Source of the DNA: Pseudomonas chlororaphis
Lineage (GTDB): Bacteria > Pseudomonadota > Gammaproteobacteria > Pseudomonadales > Pseudomonadaceae
Length of the DNA stretch: 64,000 nucleotides
Reading direction: 5' to 3'
Assembly: GCF_001921865.1 (NCBI RefSeq)
Contig: NZ_MSCT01000008.1
Location: forward strand, 527,208-591,207
Shown: positions 20,447-29,762 of the stretch, one piece after another
How positions within the stretch are numbered: position 1 is the stretch's first letter
Layout: each line of letters opens with the position of its first letter
The notes under the pieces: generated by a model
The model's database searches: none
The model's input: only the letters and a program-made list of their open reading frames with translations
Told to the model about the DNA's origin: nothing
Program-made: the position numbers and the translations under genes

Positions 20447-21928
20447 ATGACCACCGTCCGCACGCGCATCGCGCCATCGCCTACCGGGGATCCCCACGTA
20501 GGTACCGCTTATATCGCCCTGTTCAACTACTGCTTCGCCAAGCAGCATGGCGGTGAGTTCATCCTGCGCATCGAAGACACCGACCAACTGCGTTCGACCC
20601 GCGAGTCCGAGCAGCAGATTTTCGATGCCTTGCGCTGGCTGGGCATCAACTGGAGCGAAGGCCCGGACGTAGGTGGCCCGCACGGCCCTTACCGGCAGAG
20701 TGAGCGTAGCGACATTTACCAGCAGTACACCCAGCAACTGGTCGATATGGGGCATGCCTTCCCGTGCTTCTGCACCGCCGAAGAGCTGGACCAGATGCGC
20801 GCCGAGCAGATGGCCCGTGGCGAGACACCGCGCTACGACGGCCGTGCGTTGTTACTGTCCAAGGAAGAAGTGGCGCGCCGCCTGGCCGCTGGCGAACCGC
20901 ACGTGATCCGCATGAAGGTGCCGAGCGAAGGCGTCTGCGTGGTGCCGGACATGCTGCGCGGCGACGTTGAGATCCCGTGGGATCGCATGGACATGCAGGT
21001 CCTGATGAAGACCGATGGCCTGCCGACCTACTTCCTGGCCAACGTGGTCGACGACCACCTGATGGGCATCACCCACGTCCTGCGTGGCGAGGAATGGCTG
21101 CCCTCGGCGCCCAAACTGATCCTGCTCTACGAGTACTTCGGCTGGGAACAGCCGCAGCTGTGCTACATGCCGCTGCTGCGCAACCCGGACAAGAGCAAGC
21201 TGTCCAAGCGCAAGAACCCGACCTCGGTGACCTTCTACGAGCGCATGGGTTTCATGCCGGAAGCCATGCTCAACTACCTGGGCCGCATGGGCTGGTCGAT
21301 GCCGGACGAGCGCGAGAAGTTCTCGCTGCAGGAAATGGTCGACAACTTCGACCTGTCGCGCGTTTCTCTGGGCGGGCCGATCTTCGATATCGAGAAGTTG
21401 TCCTGGCTCAATGGCCAGTGGTTGCGCGACCTGCCGGTGGAAGAGTTCGCCAGCCGCGTGCAGGCCTGGGCGCTGAACCCCGACTACATGATGAAGATCG
21501 CGCCGCACGTGCAGGGCCGGGTTGAGACCTTCAGCCAGATCGCGCCGCTGGCCGGGTTCTTCTTTGCCGGTGGCGTGACCCCGGATGCCAAGCTGTTCGA
21601 GTCGAAGAAGCTCTCGGGCGATCAGGTCCGACAGCTGATGCAACTGATCCTGTGGAAGCTGGAAAGCCTGCGTCAGTGGGAAAAGGACAGCATCACCGCG
21701 ACCATCCAGGCCGTGGTCGAATCGCTGCAACTGAAACTGCGCGATGCCATGCCGCTGATGTTTGCCGCGATCACCGGCCAGGCCAGCTCGGTTTCGGTGC
21801 TCGATGCCATGGAGATTCTGGGGCCGGACCTGACCCGTTTCCGCCTGCGCCAGGCCATCGATCTGCTGGGTGGCGTGTCGAAGAAAGAAAACAAAGAGTG
21901 GGAAAAGCTGCTGGCTGCGATTGCCTGA
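20447..21928 (+). CDS. gltX: Glutamyl-tRNA synthetase
   Basis: 493 residues, full-length class I synthetase. The HIGH-equivalent is in [17 protein letters not shown] (about 10-26) and the KMSKS-equivalent is KLSKRKN (near 250). The C-terminal anticodon-binding helices are present, which excludes the short GluQ paralogue. It charges tRNA-Glu with glutamate. It lies about 350 nt upstream of two tRNA-Glu genes, which are its substrates; this linkage is known in Pseudomonas. Confidence 0.97.
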   Translation: MTTVRTRIAPSPTGDPHVGTAYIALFNYCFAKQHGGEFILRIEDTDQLRSTRESEQQIFDALRWLGINWSEGPDVGGPHGPYRQSERSDIYQQYTQQLVDMGHAFPCFCTAEELDQMRAEQMARGETPRYDGRALLLSKEEVARRLAAGEPHVIRMKVPSEGVCVVPDMLRGDVEIPWDRMDMQVLMKTDGLPTYFLANVVDDHLMGITHVLRGEEWLPSAPKLILLYEYFGWEQPQLCYMPLLRNPDKSKLSKRKNPTSVTFYERMGFMPEAMLNYLGRMGWSMPDEREKFSLQEMVDNFDLSRVSLGGPIFDIEKLSWLNGQWLRDLPVEEFASRVQAWALNPDYMMKIAPHVQGRVETFSQIAPLAGFFFAGGVTPDAKLFESKKLSGDQVRQLMQLILWKLESLRQWEKDSITATIQAVVESLQLKLRDAMPLMFAAITGQASSVSVLDAMEILGPDLTRFRLRQAIDLLGGVSKKENKEWEKLLAAIA

Positions 21929-21944
21929 GCCAACAGGCTTGATG

Positions 21945-21972
21945 CGTAGGAGCCGGCAAGCCGGCTCCTACG
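21945..21972. repeat. REP-like palindrome
   Basis: A perfect 13-bp inverted repeat with a 2-nt centre; the arms read CGTAGGAGCCGGC. It lies 17 nt after the gltX stop. GTAGGAGCCGGC-type palindromes are a known REP family of the P. fluorescens/putida group and may also act as a 3' stabiliser or terminator here. Confidence 0.8.
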
Positions 21973-22058
21973 GTCGGGAAAAACCCCCGGATTTACGGGG
22001 GAGGGCGGTAAGTGATTGTTATCCCGACAAATTTTTTTAGATATTTCTGAAAAAAAGT

Positions 22059-22087
22059 TTGACAGCTTTCTGATACGCCCTTAAGAT
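22059..22087 (+). promoter_or_regulatory. Sigma-70 promoter of the tRNA-Ala/Glu cluster
   Basis: Perfect -35 TTGACA (22059-22064), a 17-bp spacer and -10 TAAGAT (22082-22087), 34 nt before the first tRNA. An A/T tract upstream (22030-22058) resembles an UP element. The GC-rich discriminator (CGCCCC) fits growth-rate and stringent control of stable RNA. Confidence 0.85.
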
Positions 22088-22120
22088 TCGCCCCGTCCTC
22101 AGCGATGACATCAACGATGA

Positions 22121-22196
<76 letters not shown>

Positions 22197-22275
22197 ATTT
22201 ACAGTTCAAGGCTTGGCCACACCGGCCTTGAATCGATCAGATCTCAGCACTGATCAGTTGTACAGAAGGGTTTGC

Positions 22276-22351
22276 GTCCCCTTCGTCTAGTGGCCTAGGA
22301 CACCGCCCTTTCACGGCGGTAACAGGGGTTCGAGTCCCCTAGGGGACGCCA
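22276..22351 (+). tRNA. tRNA-Glu (TTC), copy 1
   Basis: A 76-nt cloverleaf with acceptor GTCCCCT/AGGGGAC, anticodon loop CTTTCAC in a CCGCC/GGCGG stem, T-loop TTCGAGT and encoded CCA. Anticodon TTC. Confidence 0.97.
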
Positions 22352-22404
22352 GTTTTACAGAAGCGATGTTGCAAGATGTCGCTCCGCCGCGAGGCGAAAA
22401 ATCT

Positions 22405-22480
<76 letters not shown>

Positions 22481-22560
22481 ATTTTACAGTTCAAGGCCTG
22501 GCCACACCGGCCTTGAATCGATCAGGTCTCAGCGCTGATCAGTTGTATAGAAGGGTTTGT

Positions 22561-22636
22561 GTCCCCTTCGTCTAGTGGCCTAGGACACCGCCCTTTCACG
22601 GCGGTAACAGGGGTTCGAGTCCCCTAGGGGACGCCA
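22561..22636 (+). tRNA. tRNA-Glu (TTC), copy 2
   Basis: The tRNA is identical to the copy at 22276, with anticodon TTC and encoded CCA. It is the last tRNA before the cluster terminator. Confidence 0.97.
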
Positions 22637-22661
22637 CGATTACCCGCTCTGCGGGATTTAT

Positions 22662-22694
22662 AAGGGTCATTCAATTATTGAATGGCCCTTTTGT
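22662..22694 (+). terminator. Terminator of the tRNA cluster
   Basis: A long stem (AAGGGTCATTCAA paired with TTGAATGGCCCTT, one wobble) followed by TTTTG, 25 nt after the last tRNA. Confidence 0.85.
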
Positions 22695-22820
22695 TTGTCT
22701 GGCGTTTGGCCAATTCTCTCTTTCTCTTTCAACACTGTTCTTCTGACCGACGGTCACACTAACGACTTGCGAAAATTTATTATGAGAATAATATTTTGAT
22801 CGTAATATTCGGAGGCAACG

Positions 22821-23360
22821 ATGAACGATAAAAAAGCTCAAACCCGCGAACGCATTCTCCAGGCCGCCAGCTCCGCGCTGGTACAACGTGGCCCGGCCGA
22901 GCCGAGCGTGGGCGAAGTGATGGGAGCTGCGGGCCTGACGGTCGGTGGTTTCTACGCGCACTTCGAAAGCAAGGATGCCTTGATGCTGGAAGCGTTCAGC
23001 CAATTGCTGTCCCAGCGCCGTGGCCTGATCGCCGATATGGACGCGTCGCTGACTGGCGAAGAGCGGCGGGCATTGGTGGCGGCGTTCTACCTGTCGCGCA
23101 AACACCGCGATTCCACCGAGCAGGCCTGCCCGATCCCGGCCTCGGTTGGTGAAATGGGGCGCCTGCCCGAGGAGTTTCGCAAAGTCCTGAATGAACATAT
23201 CGAACTGATGCTGGCCCAGTTGGCCGCCACGCCTGAAGAAACCGACAAGGCGCTGGCCGACCTGGCCCTGATGGTGGGGGGCTTGTCCCTCGCCCGGGCG
23301 TTGGGAGCCGGTGAGTTATCGGACCGTTTACTGCGCGCTGCCAAATCGGCGGTGCTATGA
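22821..23360 (+). CDS. TetR/AcrR-family regulator
   Basis: 179 residues. The N-terminal DNA-binding domain is clear: TRERILQAASSALVQRGP, then the helix-turn-helix VGEVMGAAGLTVGGFYAHF and KDALMLEAF. The C-terminal ligand domain carries CPIPASVGEM, as in the Pseudomonas homologues near gltX. GGAGG precedes the start. The upstream AT-rich region has dyads (GACCGACGGTC at 22745-22755; GAATA...TATTC at 22786-22810) that could be autoregulatory operators. It is followed after 28 nt by a hydrolase gene, probably its target and operon partner. Confidence 0.9.
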   Translation: MNDKKAQTRERILQAASSALVQRGPAEPSVGEVMGAAGLTVGGFYAHFESKDALMLEAFSQLLSQRRGLIADMDASLTGEERRALVAAFYLSRKHRDSTEQACPIPASVGEMGRLPEEFRKVLNEHIELMLAQLAATPEETDKALADLALMVGGLSLARALGAGELSDRLLRAAKSAVL

Positions 23361-23388
23361 CCTGAGGCGTTGGCCTGAGGAGAGAGCG

Positions 23389-24222
23389 ATGAGCACGTTA
23401 AGTTGGGTTCGTGGCGTTAATGGCACCTTGGGCTGGTTGGCGCCGAAGCTGGTCGCCAGCAAGATGCGCTTGTTCTTCATGACGCCCCGCGAGCGGCTGC
23501 CGCGGGACTGGGAGTTGCCGCTGCTGGCACGCTCCGAGCGCATCACCCTGCGTTTTGGTCTCTCGGCGTTGCGCTGGGGGCAGGGGCCCGCGGTACTGCT
23601 GATGCACGGTTGGGAGGGGCGCCCCACTCAGTTCGCCAGTCTGATCAATGCACTGGTCGGCGCCGGTTACAGCGTCGTGGCGTTGGACGGCCCCGCCCAT
23701 GGGCGCTCCCCGGGTCGCGAAGCCAATGTGGTGCTGTTTGCCCGCGCCCTGCTCGAGGCCGCCGCGGAGTTGCCGCCGCTGCGCGCTGTCGTCGGCCATT
23801 CCATGGGCGGCGCCAGTGCCATGCTGGCGGTGCAGATGGGGCTGCGCACCGAAACCCTGGTGAGCATTGCCGCGCCGGCACGGATCCTTGGCGTACTGCG
23901 CGGTTTTGCCCGTTATGTGCGTTTGCCGCCCAGGGCGCGTTCGGCCTTTATCCGTCAGGTGGAGCAGGACGTCGGGATGCGCGCCGCGGCCATGGACGTC
24001 GCACGCTACCAGTTGGATATGCCTGGGCTGATCGTGCATGCCGAAGACGATCGCCTGGTGTCGGTCAAGGAGGCGGACTTGATCCACGAAGCCTGGTTCG
24101 ACAGCCGTTTGCTGCGGCTGAAAGAGGGCGGTCATCAACGTGTGCTGGCCGACCCGCGGCTGATCGACGGCGTGCTGACGCTGCTGGCCGGCCGCAGTCT
24201 GCAGGCGCGCCAATCCGCCTGA
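23389..24222 (+). CDS. Alpha/beta hydrolase
   Basis: 277 residues. Features: the oxyanion region LLMHGWEGRPTQF, the nucleophile elbow GHSMGG with the catalytic serine (about residue 144), an acid in HAEDDRLV and the terminal histidine in KEGGHQRVL. It has no signal peptide, so it is cytoplasmic. The ATG at 23389 has GAGGAGAG upstream. It is in operon with the TetR gene. The substrate (ester, lactone or similar) is not shown by the sequence. Confidence 0.88.
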   Translation: MSTLSWVRGVNGTLGWLAPKLVASKMRLFFMTPRERLPRDWELPLLARSERITLRFGLSALRWGQGPAVLLMHGWEGRPTQFASLINALVGAGYSVVALDGPAHGRSPGREANVVLFARALLEAAAELPPLRAVVGHSMGGASAMLAVQMGLRTETLVSIAAPARILGVLRGFARYVRLPPRARSAFIRQVEQDVGMRAAAMDVARYQLDMPGLIVHAEDDRLVSVKEADLIHEAWFDSRLLRLKEGGHQRVLADPRLIDGVLTLLAGRSLQARQSA

Positions 24223-24270
24223 GCAATCCGTTACACTGCCCCGGTCGAATAATCTGACCGGGAGTGGGGC

Positions 24271-24708
24271 ATGGGCTGGGATCTGGCAACGCCATTTATC
24301 ATCGATCTGCAGGTGGGTGCCGAAGACATCGACGGTCTGGGGCATGCCAACAACGCGGTATACGTTACTTGGCTCGAGCGTTGCGCCTGGCGTCATTCCC
24401 AGCGCCTGGGCCTGGACTTGAGCGAATACCGCCGCCTGGATCGGGCCATGGCCGTGGTGCGACATGAGATCGACTACCTTGCCGCGGCCTATGAAGGAGA
24501 CGAGTTGCAGTTGGCCACATGGATCGTCGATTGGGATCAGCGCCTGAAAATGACACGGCGTTTTCAACTGGTGCGTCCGAGCGATGGCACGACCTTGCTG
24601 CGAGCCCAGACCACTTTCGTCTGCATCGAGCTGTCCAGCGGCAAGCCCAAGCGCATGCCGGCGGAGTTTCTCGAGGGCTACGGGCCGGCGTTGCAAGGCG
24701 CGAACTGA
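24271..24708 (+). CDS. Acyl-CoA thioesterase (4HBT/YbgC-like hotdog)
   Basis: 145 residues, a single hotdog domain. The 4-hydroxybenzoyl-CoA thioesterase signature DIDGLGHANNAVYVTWLE is at about 20-37, with the catalytic aspartate region and the conserved H-x-N-N. Family enzymes hydrolyse acyl-CoA thioesters in the cytoplasm. It starts 48 nt after the hydrolase stop and may be cotranscribed. It is not next to tol-pal, so it is not the ybgC of that operon. Its physiological acyl-CoA is unknown. Confidence 0.88.
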   Translation: MGWDLATPFIIDLQVGAEDIDGLGHANNAVYVTWLERCAWRHSQRLGLDLSEYRRLDRAMAVVRHEIDYLAAAYEGDELQLATWIVDWDQRLKMTRRFQLVRPSDGTTLLRAQTTFVCIELSSGKPKRMPAEFLEGYGPALQGAN

Positions 24709-24832
24709 GCTGTCCGGACGCTTTATCGCGTCCTCCCGACCGACAACCGTCCGCCCGTTGAAATCCCTGTTCCCCAGCGAAACCCAGTAAACTGCCGCAC
24801 GTTTTTTCCGCGTTCTACATTGAGTGTGATTC

Positions 24833-25792
24833 ATGCAAATTGCTTTGGCGCCCATGGAGGGGTTGGTCGACGACATCCTGCGGGACGTGCTGACCCGTGT
24901 CGGCGGTATTGACTGGTGCGTGACCGAGTTCATCCGCGTCAACGACCAGTTGCTCACGCCGGCCTATTTCCACAAGTTCGGCCCTGAGCTGTTGAACGGC
25001 GCTCGAACTGCGTCCGGCGTGCCGCTGCGCGTGCAACTGCTGGGTTCCGATCCCGTGTGCCTGGCGGAAAACGCTGCGCTGGCCTGTGAGCTCGGTTCGC
25101 CAGTCATTGACCTGAACTTCGGCTGTCCGGCCAAGACCGTCAACAAGTCGCGGGGCGGAGCGGTGTTGCTCAAGGAGCCGGAGCTGCTCAACCAGATCGT
25201 CGAGCACGTGCGACGTGCCGTGCCGGCGCATATTCCGGTGACCGCCAAGATGCGTCTCGGCTTCGACAGCCCGGATGGCTCCCTGGTGTGCGCCACTGCA
25301 TTGGCCGAAGGCGGCGCGGAACATATCGTGGTGCATGCGCGGACCAAGGTCGACGGCTACAAGCCGCCGGCGCACTGGGAGTGGATCCCGCGGGTGCAGG
25401 ATGTGGTCAAGGTGCCGGTGTTCGCCAACGGCGATATCTGGAGCGTGGAAGACTGGCGTCGTTGCCGGGAAATCAGCGGGGTGGAAGACATCATGCTTGG
25501 TCGCGGGTTGGTGTCGCGCCCGGATCTGGCCCGGCAGATCGCGGCCGCGCGGGCCGGCGAAGAAGTACTTGAAATGACCTGGGCCGAACTGATGCCGCTG
25601 ATCCAGGACTTCTGGCTGCAAGCCAAGGCGCAGATGACGGCGCGCCAATCGCCGGGCCGCTTGAAGCAGTGGCTGGCGATGCTGACCCGCAATTATCCCG
25701 AGGCGGTGGCGCTGTTCACTGTCTTGCGCCGTGAAACCGAGCCGGATCAGGTTTCGCGTCTGTTGGGCCTGCCGGTGGCCGAGGCGGCCTGA
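24833..25792 (+). CDS. dusC: tRNA-dihydrouridine synthase C
   Basis: 319 residues with a TIM barrel plus a C-terminal helical domain. The catalytic cysteine is in [17 protein letters not shown] (near residue 100), the FMN-phosphate loop is in FANGDIWS, and [10 protein letters not shown] follows. The protein reduces a specific uridine in tRNA; the NKSRGG motif and the length point to DusC (U16 in E. coli) rather than DusA or DusB. It is monocistronic in appearance, between the thioesterase and the small heat-shock gene. Confidence 0.9.
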   Translation: MQIALAPMEGLVDDILRDVLTRVGGIDWCVTEFIRVNDQLLTPAYFHKFGPELLNGARTASGVPLRVQLLGSDPVCLAENAALACELGSPVIDLNFGCPAKTVNKSRGGAVLLKEPELLNQIVEHVRRAVPAHIPVTAKMRLGFDSPDGSLVCATALAEGGAEHIVVHARTKVDGYKPPAHWEWIPRVQDVVKVPVFANGDIWSVEDWRRCREISGVEDIMLGRGLVSRPDLARQIAAARAGEEVLEMTWAELMPLIQDFWLQAKAQMTARQSPGRLKQWLAMLTRNYPEAVALFTVLRRETEPDQVSRLLGLPVAEAA

Positions 25793-25811
25793 AAAAATCT
25801 GCAAAAAGTCT

Positions 25812-25839
25812 CTTGAAATGCAATCGGCGGTCCCTATCT
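25812..25839 (+). promoter_or_regulatory. Sigma-32 heat-shock promoter
   Basis: CTTGAAA (25812-25818), a 13-bp spacer and CCCTATCT (25832-25839), close to the sigma-32 consensus CTTGAAA-N-CCCCATNT, directly upstream of the small heat-shock gene. Confidence 0.85.
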
Positions 25840-25911
25840 AAGGGTTACGCGATGCCGAATTCGGGTCGCGGAGACAAAAAACTTGCTGATTGTTTTCAGG
25901 AGATTTGAACC
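25840..25911 (+). promoter_or_regulatory. ROSE-type RNA thermometer in the ibpA leader
   Basis: The last hairpin pairs CUUGCUGA (25882-25889) with UUCAGGAG (25895-25902), masking the ribosome site AGGAG. It reproduces the ROSE core, a UUGCU opposite the Shine-Dalgarno with one unpaired G. ROSE elements upstream of ibpA are known in Pseudomonas. Melting at high temperature would free the ribosome site ten bases before the ATG. Confidence 0.85.
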
Positions 25912-26358
25912 ATGAGTACTGCATTTTCCCTCGCGCCACTGTTCCGTTCCTCGGTGGGTTTCGACCGTTTCAACGACCTGTTCGAAACCGCCCTGCGCAA
26001 TGAGCCGGGCAGCACCTATCCGCCCTACAACGTCGAAAAGCACGGTGACGACCAATACCGCATCGTCGTGGCCGCCGCCGGTTTCCAGGAAGAAGACCTG
26101 GAGCTGCAAGTCGAGAAGGGCGTGCTGACCGTCAGTGGCGGCAAGCGTGACGCCAACGAAGGCGTCACCTTCCTGCACCAGGGCATTGCCCAGCGTGCGT
26201 TCAAGCTGTCCTTCCGGTTGGCTGACCATATCGAGATCAAGGCCGCCGGCCTGAGCAACGGTCTGTTGAGCATCGACCTGTTGCGGGTGATCCCGGAAGA
26301 AGCCAAGGCCAAGCGCATCCCGATCAACGGGGCGCAGCAGCCGGCTTTGCAGCACTAA
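25912..26358 (+). CDS. ibpA: Small heat-shock protein (Hsp20/IbpA)
   Basis: 148 residues. The alpha-crystallin domain spans about 35-130, with YNVEKHGDDQYRIVVAAAGF, the conserved LEVQ-like LELQVEKGVLTVSGGK and the GLLSIDLLRVIPE strand carrying the L-x-I-x-L-type pattern. A short C-terminal I-P-I motif (KRIPING) mediates oligomer contacts. The protein holds unfolding proteins for DnaK/ClpB. Both transcription (sigma-32 promoter) and translation (ROSE thermometer) appear heat-controlled. Confidence 0.95.
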   Translation: MSTAFSLAPLFRSSVGFDRFNDLFETALRNEPGSTYPPYNVEKHGDDQYRIVVAAAGFQEEDLELQVEKGVLTVSGGKRDANEGVTFLHQGIAQRAFKLSFRLADHIEIKAAGLSNGLLSIDLLRVIPEEAKAKRIPINGAQQPALQH

Positions 26359-26364
26359 GCCGCA

Positions 26365-26396
26365 AGAAAAAAGGGCGCCTGAGGGCGCCCTTTTTT
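26365..26396. terminator. Bidirectional terminator between ibpA and the GGDEF-EAL gene
   Basis: Stem GGGCGCC/GGCGCCC with a 4-nt loop, flanked by A6 and T6, between converging stop codons. Confidence 0.9.
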
Positions 26397-26403
26397 GTGC
26401 CCG

Positions 26404-29400
26404 TCATTTGAGCAACCGTTTGAATTCGGCCAGCGGCAGCGGCCGGCTGTGCAGGTAGCCCTGGTACAGGTAGCAGCCCAGGCCCTGGAGAAACTCGAGC
26501 TGCTCCGCGGTTTCCACCCCTTCGGCAATGACTTTCAGGTCCAGGCTGCGGGCCATGGCGACGATGGCGCGGACGATCTCCGCGTCGTTGGGGTCGTGGG
26601 TCGCGTCGCGGACGAAGGATTGATCGATTTTCAGCGCGTCCACCGGCAAGCGCTTGAGGTAGGTCAGCGACGAATAGCCGGTGCCGAAGTCGTCCATGGC
26701 GAAGCTGACGCCGAGTTTTTTCAGGCGGCGCATCTTGCTGATGGTGTCTTCCAGGTTCTGGATCACAATACCTTCGGTGATCTCCAGCTTCAGCAGCGAA
26801 GACGGCAGCCGGTAATGGCTCAGGCTGCGTTCTATGCGTTCGACGAAGTCGTTCTGGCGAAATTGCCGCGGGCTGATGTTCACGCACAGGCTGAAATTGT
26901 GCGGGTCCACCAGGCCTTCGGCGATCAGCTGGCTGAACGCCTGGCAGGCCTCGTCGAGAATCCAGGTGCCGACTTCGAGGATCAGGCCGCTGTCTTCCAG
27001 GACCTTGATGAACTCGGTGGGCGACTGCGCGCCCAGTTCCGGATGGTGCCAGCGCACCAGGGCTTCGGCGCCGACGATCCGCGCGCCGCGGGCGTCGACC
27101 TGGGGCTGGAAGTGCACGCTGAACTCGCCGCGGGACAGCGCCAGGCGCAGGTCGGTTTCCATGCGCAGGCGTTCGCTGGCGGCTTTCTGCATGGTGTTGT
27201 GGAACATCTGGGTGGTGTTGCGCCCGGAGTCCTTGGCCCGGTACAGCGCGATATCGGCGCGCTTGAGCAGGTCGGTGGGGGTCGAGCCGTGATCGGGGAT
27301 CAGGGCGACGCCGATGCTCGGGGTCACCTGTAGGCGCTGGCCATCGAGGAACATCGGTTCGGACAGCAGCTCGCGCAGGGTGTCGGCCAGCTCCCGTACT
27401 TGGTCGCTGACTTCACTGCGGCTGCCTTCCAGGCCGCTGAGCAGGACCACGAACTCGTCGCCGCCCAGGCGTGCGACGGTGTCTTCCATGCGCACGCTGG
27501 CTTCGAGCCGCGCGGTAACGATCTTCAGCACCGTGTCGCCCACCGGGTGGCCGAGGGAGTCGTTGATGTGCTTGAAATGGTCGAGGTCAAGAAACAGCAG
27601 GGCGCCGCGCAGATTGTGGCGCTTGAGCAGGGCGATCTGCTGGCTCAGGCGGTCCATCAGCAGCGCGCGGTTGGGCAGGTTGGTCAGCGGGTCGTGGTAG
27701 GCCAGGTGGCGGATTTGCGCCTGGGCGTTCTTCAATAGGCTGACGTCCCGGGCGGTGAGCAGCAGGCAGGCGGTTTCATTGAGGGTGATGGGTTCGACCG
27801 ACACCTCGACCGTCAGGATATCTCCGCGCTTGTTGCGACCGAGCATTTCCAGGTGATTGACCCGACCCTTGAGCTGCAGCTCGGCGAGCAGGATCGAACG
27901 CTGTTTTTCCTCGGCCCAGATGCCGATCTGGTACACGGTCCGGCCGATCACCTCTTCGGCGCGGTAGCCGGTCAAGCGACAGAAGCCGTCGTTGACTTCC
28001 AGGTAACGCCCGGTATCGCGTTCGGTGATGGTGATGGCGTCGGGGCTGGAGTGGAACGCCTTGGCGAACTTCTCTTCGCTGGCCTTGAGCGCAGCCTCGG
28101 AGCGCTGCTGCTGGGTGATGTCGCGCAAGGTGGTAACAATACAGGGCTGCTTGTCGACGGTGATCTGCCGGCTGGAAATGATGCAGGTCAGGGGCTGCCC
28201 GTCCTTGTGCCGGACCACCACCGCCACGTTGTTCAGCGCCTGTTCGCGGATCACCTGTTCGACCCGTTGCAGGCGCTGCGCGGAGTCGTCCCAGAGGCCG
28301 ATCTGGTCGGCGCTGCGGTTGAGTACTTCGTCGACGGTCCAGCCGAAAGTCTGGGTGAAACTGGAATTGATCTCGATGAACTGGCCGGTTTCCAGGAGTG
28401 TGACGCAGATCGGGTCCGGACTGACCTGGAACAGGCTGGCGAACTTTTCCTCCGAAGTGGCCAGGCGCTGCTCGCGCTCGACCTGCTCGGTGATGTCCAG
28501 CAAGGTCCCGGCCATGCGCAGCGGGTTGCCGCGTTCGTCCCGATAGAGGCGGGCGCGGCTTTCCAGGAAGCGCGACGAACCGTCGGCCAATTGCACGCGG
28601 TAGGTCAGTTGGTAATTGCCCGCCGGCCCTTCGCGCAGGCTGCGGTAAGCGTTGCGCATGCTGTCGCGTTCTTCGTCGGGCACGCCCTCGAAAAACGCAT
28701 CGAACGACTCGTGGAAGGGGATGGGTTCCAGTCCGTGCAATTGAGCGGCGCGGGCCGAGCCGTAGAGCATGCCGCTGGGGATGTGCCAGTCCCAGGTGCC
28801 GAGCTGGGCCGAGTCCAGGGCCAGGTCGAGGCGTTCCTGGCTGTCCTTGAGGGCCTGTTCGGCGAGCTTGCGTTCGCTGGTGTCGAGGAAGGTGCTGAGC
28901 AGATAGGCCTGGCCTTCGAGTTCGACTTTCTGGGCGCTGAGAATGCCGTCGTGGATCTGCCCGTTGCTGGCGCGCAATTGCACTTCGAGGCTGGCGGCCT
29001 GGCCGCGCTTCTGCACGGCCTTGATCAGTTGCGCGCGTTGTTCCGGGTCGACCCACAGGCCCAGTTCGAGGGTAGTGCGGCCGATGACGTGCTGCACCGG
29101 CCAGCCGAACAGGCTTTCGAAATACTGGTTGGCTTCGCTGATCAGGCCGTCTTCCAGGCGAGTCAGCAGGACCATGTTCGGGCACAGGTGAAACAGCGTG
29201 GCAAAGCGTTTTTCCGAGCTGCTGAGGGCCTGTTCGCGCTGGCGCTGGTGGGTGATTTCGCGAATCACCCCGATCATTCGGGGCTTGCCGTGTTTGTCCG
29301 GTAGCACACTGCCGTTGATTTCCAGCCAATGCAGGCTGCCGTCAGGCCAGCGGATGCGGTGATGCATCGCGTGCTCCAGCGGCGCGCCGGCCAGCACCGA

Positions 29401-29682
29401 ATGGAACGCACGAATGGTCTTGGCCCGGTCTTCCTCGGGCAGCAGGTCGAGGTATTCCAGGTCCTTGGGCAGCGGCTGGCGCGGGTCGAAGCCGAACAGC
29501 GCCTGGGTGCCCCGCGACCAGCTGATTTGTCCGCTCTCGATATCCCAGTACCAGGCGCCCAGCCGTGCGCCATTGAGCGCGGCAAGCAGCTGCGGCGCGC
29601 TCTCCCAGCTTTGCTCCGACTGCTTGGGGTCGAGCGCGTGAATGCGGGGCATCGGGGGTATGCGGTCAGCGGGTTTTTGCAT
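26404..29682 (-). CDS. Cytoplasmic five-PAS GGDEF-EAL c-di-GMP protein
   Basis: 1092 residues from the ATG at 29682. No membrane segment is visible. About five PAS/PAC modules lie in tandem (about 30-150, 160-275, 285-405, 410-530 and 535-660), followed by GGDEF (about 665-830) and EAL (about 840-1092). The cyclase site GGDEF is intact with an RMED I-site five residues before it. The EAL site is also intact: EALVRW, NISPRQF, EITEG, DDFGTGYSS, LKID and AEGVET. Both synthesis and hydrolysis of c-di-GMP are therefore possible. The PAS array suggests redox, light or ligand sensing. The open frame continues upstream past 29682 into the LysR gene, but that extension is antisense to it. It converges with ibpA. 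Confidence 0.93.
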   Translation of the reverse strand: MQKPADRIPPMPRIHALDPKQSEQSWESAPQLLAALNGARLGAWYWDIESGQISWSRGTQALFGFDPRQPLPKDLEYLDLLPEEDRAKTIRAFHSVLAGAPLEHAMHHRIRWPDGSLHWLEINGSVLPDKHGKPRMIGVIREITHQRQREQALSSSEKRFATLFHLCPNMVLLTRLEDGLISEANQYFESLFGWPVQHVIGRTTLELGLWVDPEQRAQLIKAVQKRGQAASLEVQLRASNGQIHDGILSAQKVELEGQAYLLSTFLDTSERKLAEQALKDSQERLDLALDSAQLGTWDWHIPSGMLYGSARAAQLHGLEPIPFHESFDAFFEGVPDEERDSMRNAYRSLREGPAGNYQLTYRVQLADGSSRFLESRARLYRDERGNPLRMAGTLLDITEQVEREQRLATSEEKFASLFQVSPDPICVTLLETGQFIEINSSFTQTFGWTVDEVLNRSADQIGLWDDSAQRLQRVEQVIREQALNNVAVVVRHKDGQPLTCIISSRQITVDKQPCIVTTLRDITQQQRSEAALKASEEKFAKAFHSSPDAITITERDTGRYLEVNDGFCRLTGYRAEEVIGRTVYQIGIWAEEKQRSILLAELQLKGRVNHLEMLGRNKRGDILTVEVSVEPITLNETACLLLTARDVSLLKNAQAQIRHLAYHDPLTNLPNRALLMDRLSQQIALLKRHNLRGALLFLDLDHFKHINDSLGHPVGDTVLKIVTARLEASVRMEDTVARLGGDEFVVLLSGLEGSRSEVSDQVRELADTLRELLSEPMFLDGQRLQVTPSIGVALIPDHGSTPTDLLKRADIALYRAKDSGRNTTQMFHNTMQKAASERLRMETDLRLALSRGEFSVHFQPQVDARGARIVGAEALVRWHHPELGAQSPTEFIKVLEDSGLILEVGTWILDEACQAFSQLIAEGLVDPHNFSLCVNISPRQFRQNDFVERIERSLSHYRLPSSLLKLEITEGIVIQNLEDTISKMRRLKKLGVSFAMDDFGTGYSSLTYLKRLPVDALKIDQSFVRDATHDPNDAEIVRAIVAMARSLDLKVIAEGVETAEQLEFLQGLGCYLYQGYLHSRPLPLAEFKRLLK

Positions 29683-29762
29683 GAGCAGCGGGCCTTGGGC
29701 TGAAAAGAGCGTTGGCGAGGGGTTCAGGGTGCTAAAGGTGGGCACGCGTCCTGCCCGGGCCC

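Noticed and set aside
27853..29304. A 483-codon open frame antisense to the GGDEF-EAL gene
   Set aside because: Shadow of a long GC-rich gene; the sense strand has five PAS domains plus intact GGDEF and EAL motifs.
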